Assembly (NCBI RefSeq): GCF_011745365.1
Contig: NW_024468911.1
Span: 1,978,759 to 2,042,758 of the forward strand
Direction: 5' to 3'
Length of the DNA: 64,000 nt
DNA from: Cryphonectria parasitica EP155
Lineage: Eukaryota; Ascomycota; Sordariomycetes; Diaporthales; Cryphonectriaceae
Both the position numbers and the translations under genes were made by a program. Below, one piece after another: positions 59,527 to 64,000 of the stretch. Every line of letters starts with the position of its first letter. Position 1 is the stretch's first letter. The notes beneath the pieces are model-generated. The model did not search any database and was not told the DNA's origin. It worked only from the letters and a program-made list of their open reading frames with translations.

Positions 59527-60820
59527 ATGTCCGACACTCCACCTGCCCAACAACAGTCCCGCTTCAAGGCACCATCGAACCTAACCACCTCCGAACGCCT
59601 GTCCACCAACACAGTTGGCCTCGTCGCCCTCTCGGACTTCCGCAAGCGGCGCGCCGAGGTTCTCGAGCAGCAGGAGCGCGAGGCTCGAGAAGCCTTGCGC
59701 TCGTCAGGCACCAACACACCTGCGGGACGCTCACGTAGCGGGACGCCGAACGCGAGCGATGGCGGAGAGAAGCAGCAGAAACAGCAGCAGCGAGCTGTGA
59801 AAAGGGCAAAGAAGGGCAAGGCCGGAAAGAGGGCGCTGGTTTCGTTTGGAGATGACGGCGAGGAAGAGGAGGAAGAGATGAAGGAGACGGAGAAGGAGAA
59901 AGAGAAGGACAAGGAAGCGGACAAGGAGGCACGCGAGGACAGCGCAGACCCCAGCGCCGACAGCGATGCCAGCGGCAAAAAGAAACCTGCCAAGATCACA
60001 GCCAATGCCTCCGTGGGCATCGTACCGCGCGCGCTGACAAAGGCGGCGCTGCGGCGTGAGGCTGCGGAGCGGGAGGCGCTGCGGAAAGAGTTCCTCGTAC
60101 TGCAGGAGGCGGTCAAGAACACCGAGATCGCGATCCCCTTTGTCTTCTACGACGGGACCAACACGCCTGGCGGGACGGTTCGCGTGCGCAAGGGCGAGTT
60201 CGTGTGGGTGTTTCTTGACAAGAGTCGCAAGGTGGGCGCCCAGCTGGGCATCGGCAGCGAGAGGAACACCAACGTGAGGAAGGAATGGGCGCGCGTGGGC
60301 GTTGACGACCTGTTACTGGTGAGAGGGACGATGATCATACCACATGTAAGTTGCGCCTTCTAGTATGTTTGTGTGGGTGTGATGACAAAGTAGATTGATT
60401 GGTTGTACGTATATATATGTGTGTCTAGCTGCTGACTTGACGTGTCTAATCTAGCAATACGAGTTCTATTTCTTCATCATGAACAAGTCTGTTGGCCCAA
60501 AAAACGTCCGGCTGTTCAACTACAGCACCGAGCCCCCTCCCCAGGAGAGGGCCTCGATTGATGATTCCGACGATACACCTCCTCCAGCCAACGTCCTCTC
60601 GAAGCCCAAGGGCGGGATCAACAAGAACTTGGTGGATATCAAGGATCTCGAGGGCGCAGGCGATGATCCGACCTTCACAAAAGTCGTCGATCGGCGGTGG
60701 TATGAGCGGAATAAGCACATATATCCTGCCAGCCTATGGCAGGAGTTCGATCCAGAGAAGGACTATACGAGCGACGTCCGGAAAGATAACGGCGGGAACA
60801 CTTTTTTCTTCTCGAGGTGA
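59527..60820 (+). CDS. xap5: XAP5/FAM50 family nuclear protein
   Basis: Nuclear protein of the XAP5 family, linked in other eukaryotes to chromatin, transcription and splicing. Two exons (59527-60345, 60455-60820) give 394 aa. The N-terminal part is charged: FRKRRAEVLEQQEREARE, a basic KRAKKGKAGKR patch and a long Glu/Lys-rich run (about 115-145). The XAP5 domain begins near 180 with VPRALTKAALRREAAERE and includes IAIPFVFYDGTNTPGGTVRV and KGEFVWVFLDKSRK; the second exon starts QYEFYFFIMNKS and ends DNGGNTFFFSR, the conserved C-terminus. The intron is 109 nt with GTAAGT donor. The first in-frame ATG in the longer open frame gives a hydrophobic stretch unlike the family, so MSDTPPAQQQ is used. 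Confidence 0.94.
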
Positions 60821-60953
60821 ATCTGATTTGTCGATATGCTCTCGTTCGGTGGGTATTTATCGCGACGCAGTCGAATAAATGATGGTAGTTCTTGGTAAGC
60901 TCTTTCGGGAGCATGAGGAATCATGCAAAAGTCGACTTTGCCATGATGTGCTC

Positions 60954-61424
60954 TCAGCCCGTCCATGACCACATCAGGTAGATGAGGTAGGCGAATCCGA
61001 CGAGCATCCAGCCCGGCCAGAAGATCATGAGGCAGAAGCCATTCCCACACCCCAGGATGAGCACGAAGAATTCAAACTCCAGTTTCTTGCGCAACCGACG
61101 GGCCGCTTTGGACTCCCACACGGATCCGGCAGCTTTGTACAAGGCAGTCACAGACGCCATGGCGATTGTCCTGGTGACCAGGAAGGTCTGAAGCGCTGCG
61201 ACGTTGCAGCCGAAGAGCAGGTATGTCAGGGCGAGACGGTTGATCTTGAAAAACTGCTGGGTAAAATCAAAGAGGACTGGTCTGAGGGCGTTTGAGTAGG
61301 GCAGCGCGTGACCGATTTTGAGTGCATATCTGTGGGTGAGGTCGGACTGCTCGCGTATGCGCAGAGAGGAGTAGTTTGAGGTGGGTTGTGTGGTGGTGGT
61401 TGTTGAGGTTGTCAGAGGAGCCAT
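60954..61424 (-). CDS. Small conserved-looking membrane protein, function unknown
   Basis: Single exon, 156 aa, not recognised. The N-terminal 45 residues are polar and Thr/Ser-rich. Hydrophobic segments lie at about 65-95 (LALTYLLFGCNVAALQTFLV) and 118-156 (FEFFVLILGCGNGFCLMIFW, then GWMLVGFAYLIYLMW), separated by a basic ESKAARRLRKKLEF loop, so three membrane helices are likely. No signal peptide is needed. It is convergent with XAP5, 133 bp apart. Composition and clean ATG-to-stop frame support coding; no function can be given. Confidence 0.65.
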   Translation of the reverse strand: MAPLTTSTTTTTQPTSNYSSLRIREQSDLTHRYALKIGHALPYSNALRPVLFDFTQQFFKINRLALTYLLFGCNVAALQTFLVTRTIAMASVTALYKAAGSVWESKAARRLRKKLEFEFFVLILGCGNGFCLMIFWPGWMLVGFAYLIYLMWSWTG

Positions 61425-63526
61425 CTTGGGTTTTGGTCTTCTTTTTTGAGAAGAGGGGTTTACCCCTAAGCGAACAAGCAGATGCTCAAAGCTGGCCCCA
61501 GTATTATCGAAGGACCGTGTGTCAGAATCAATAGCGAAGGTGGATGGGACTATAGTGATCTCGCTTCGCAGTCGTCCAGGAGATAAAACGATAGGCGTAC
61601 GTTATCTTATATTGCGAAATACAATAATCGATAACACAGCGATCAATCTGCTGCTCTCTTATATATCCAATCCCAACACGTCCAGACACGACAGGAGAGC
61701 GAGCGCATGCTTCCTCGAAACTTTCTCTGATTCGAAGGGACGACTTTCCTAGTCCTGCAACCCAAAGATGCAAGCAGTAATCCGGCGAGTATATTTCGAA
61801 ACGACTCGTCTGGCAGACCTGCATCTACTATTACTATACATATAAGGAGGGCCCCACCTTCCAAGTCGTATGAGGTGGAGACGTTTTGGCCTAAAGGAGA
61901 GGGCGTGAGTGGGATGGAAACCTAACGCTACACGTGGGGCCGTCTGCAGGTCTGGGACAAGCACGGATCGTCATGTGAACGGGCATCACTCGATTATCTT
62001 GCCTACTACGGTGACAAAGCTTTGCGCAGTTTTCTTGCCTACATTATTTACTACAGGAGGACCCCGCCAGATAAGGAGGTGGCCTTTTGTGTAATCACCA
62101 CGGTGAAGGGGAGAAGTGAAGGGTAGAAGAAAAGAGGACCAACAGAGGGAAAAAAGAATAAAGAAATACTGACTTTGGCCTACACGCACAGAACAACAAA
62201 TGAACGCGGCAATGGCGGAACGGACGGAGCTTTCACTACAGCATTTACACGAGACATGTGGTGAAGTGTGGCGACGGGCATACCGATGTGTATGTGCCTC
62301 GATCTTTTTTGCTTCTTTGATTTGTTTTCTTTCCCTGCCATACACGAGCGCTTGCTGATAAGAACCTTTTCTTGGAACCGCAAACAGCGGCTACGCTGCT
62401 ATGCAACATGTATTCCCCGATCTTTGCCTCCCCTTCCGCAGAGCCTCTCAAAAGAAGCCGCAGGACCCTTGTGTGCCAACGGTGTTATACCATTGGCTCG
62501 GGACTTGGGTGTGACACAAACTATGGTATACCCGGCGGGCAGCTCCAACATGTGCCCCTCCCGGCTGGGTGATTGGCCTCTCTGCTTGGGCGACAGCAAG
62601 CTAAATGCTTTTAACCTTACAGAAGTAGACGAGTCGGAAAGGTTGGGGCATGAGAGAAGGTTAGAGTTTACCCTATTGCTGTTGTTGTTGAGGTGGCGTG
62701 ATTTGGGAGCGGCTCGTCGGAAGGCAGCCCGAACTGATTGCGAATACCAATCTGTTGAGCGCAGAGTTGCCTTTGGCTAAGATGTTGGCCAGGCCGTAGT
62801 ATACTAGGTGAGTTCACCATTTCAAGGTCATAGCCCCACGGATGAATAGCTTCGCACTGCTTTGGGTTTACCATTTTCCCCCCCTCTCTCAAGAAGAAGC
62901 ACGTCATATAACTTGGGAGTCCACAACAATGTAACACCTCCTCAGATCTGACCACTTCAGCAGTTTATAAAGACCATATAGCGTTGACAGCCGTTGCCGA
63001 ATCTGCCTCACGATTCTTTCGAGGCAATATCTTATGCCATTCGCTTGGACGGCTTCGCATCGACGGGTTCACAACAAACAGCACACACTGTAACACTGAT
63101 ATAGTGGCAAAAGGGAGTCTCTTGGCCTCTACGCTCATCTCTCAGTGCCATATATGGCTGTAGGTCACATCATGCTGCACGCTTTATTACGTAGCATATA
63201 TTGTTGTCGAACGTCGACTACCACCATATTTTGTAGTATGCCGAGGCTCAAATGAGTTGTTAGGTACTTGAACTATCTAACATTGGGCAACCACTTCACC
63301 ACAACGTTTGAAGATGACAATTAGTACTTGATCTAGGCACCTAAAAAGTGTTACTCTCTATGTGTAACATAAAGGCCCATCGGTTACAAGACAGAGAGTC
63401 TCGTAAGAGCAAACCTCAAAAGAAGAGCCAAGTTCCTCAAAATCTATTCCTATGATTCTAAGTATTGTTTCCTAAGAAGAAAACATGCTTCTTGTCTTGA
63501 CAATACCAGCATGAAGCGGTCTTGCT

Positions 63527-63564
<38 letters not shown>

Positions 63565-63622
63565 TATGGAAGAACCCGTTCAAGCATACAGAAGGTAACC
63601 GCTCGCCTTGCTCCTCAAACAG
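61425..63622. other. gene-free stretch before the cutinase fragment
   Basis: 2.2 kb without a supportable gene. The plus frame 62268-62780 (170 codons) has no motif. A (TC)n-(TG)n compound microsatellite lies at 63526-63566. I looked for signal-peptide and N-terminal cutinase exons here and found none. Confidence 0.45.
63526..63566. repeat. compound (TC)n(TG)n microsatellite
   Basis: A TC-dinucleotide run of about 20 nt passes directly into a TG run of about 20 nt, immediately upstream of the cutinase-like fragment. Confidence 0.9.
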
Positions 63623-64000
63623 ACCCCGCTCTCCTAAAACCATACGTTCCCTCCGAGTTCGAGGGTTTCTCTGATTTGACCGACATGGTGACGACCTATC
63701 AGACCTGCTGCCCAGACAGCAAGATCGTCCTCATGGGCTATGCGCAGAGCGCCCAGGTGACGGCCGACTTCCTCAGCGGAACGTCCGAGACCGGCTTCAC
63801 TTCGACACCCGCATACGCGTCTTCTGTTGAGAATGTTCGTGAGTCGACCCCCCCCCCCCCCCACTCCCTTGGTTTCGTTTGTGTTGTTTTAGAGGCGCCT
63901 CCTGGCCCTTGACTGACAGGAGTACAATATAGTTGCCGCTGCCGTGCTCATGGGCGACCTTTCCTTCGTCAAAGGTGAATTCCTGGGACCGCGGAAACGC
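63623..64000 (+). CDS. Cutinase/acetylxylan-esterase family fragment, nucleophile Ser replaced by Ala (partial)
   Basis: Serine-esterase (alpha/beta hydrolase, cutinase) family by the block CCPDSKIVLMGYAQSAQVTADFLSGTS and, after an intron, AAAVLMGDLSFVKGEFLG, which aligns with the cutinase N-V-A-A-V-V-x-G-D-P segment. Visible exons are about 63623-63838 and 63933 to the window end; the intron (GTGAGT...ATAG) contains a C homopolymer. In the family the nucleophile elbow is G-Y-S-Q-G; here it reads G-Y-A-Q-S, so the catalytic serine is Ala. The 5' part, including a signal peptide and the oxyanion region, is not found upstream; the exact start of the first visible exon is inferred from an AG acceptor. 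It may be a decayed gene or a non-catalytic paralogue. The 3' end lies outside. Confidence 0.6.

Noticed and set aside
62268..62780. 170-codon plus frame
   Set aside because: No motif and random-looking composition; no splice extension to the cutinase-like fragment.

Overview
The window comes from the nuclear genome of a filamentous ascomycete, most likely a Sordariomycete (Pezizomycotina). The evidence is many short GT-AG introns of about 55-110 nt, Zn2Cys6 regulators, an ascomycete-type laccase with a C-terminal DSGV plug, a CarO-type microbial rhodopsin, and a Fot1-family DNA transposon whose stop codons look like repeat-induced point mutation (RIP). I do not call a genus. I rebuilt exons by hand; for most genes every junction keeps the frame and restores family motifs.

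Left part (1-32 kb) is gene-sparse and accessory. It holds a proton-pump-like opsin (about 2.7-3.7 kb, minus), an atypical NAD(P)-dependent SDR (5.2-6.2 kb, minus), a 13-exon secreted laccase (7.2-10.0 kb, minus), and a 5-kb stretch with no gene I can support. Then come an MFS transporter (minus) and a Zn2Cys6 factor (plus) sharing a 389-bp divergent promoter with inverted-repeat motifs, an orphan fusion protein ending in a degenerate Rossmann/SDR-like domain (20.1-22.6 kb, plus), a secreted Thr/Ser-rich protein (minus), and a second Zn2Cys6 factor with an unusually long intron (26.6-29.7 kb, minus).

Middle part (33-48.3 kb) is a compact housekeeping block: pyruvate dehydrogenase E2, the Arf-GEF SEC7, an HSM3/PSMD5-type proteasome chaperone, RNA polymerase III subunit RPC31, nucleoporin NUP49 and polyadenylation factor FIP1. 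These genes alternate in strand, giving short convergent ends and divergent promoters.

Right part (48.3-64 kb) mixes both types. A complete 1.83-kb Fot1-like element with terminal inverted repeats and a TA target duplication carries a transposase broken by four in-frame stops. Next to it lies an orphan five-exon gene. Then follow a secreted-type acid phosphatase lacking a visible signal peptide, a METTL16-type U6 snRNA methyltransferase in tandem with an XAP5/FAM50 protein, a small membrane protein, and, at the edge, a cutinase-family fragment whose nucleophile serine is replaced by alanine.

No tRNA, rRNA or CRISPR array was found.
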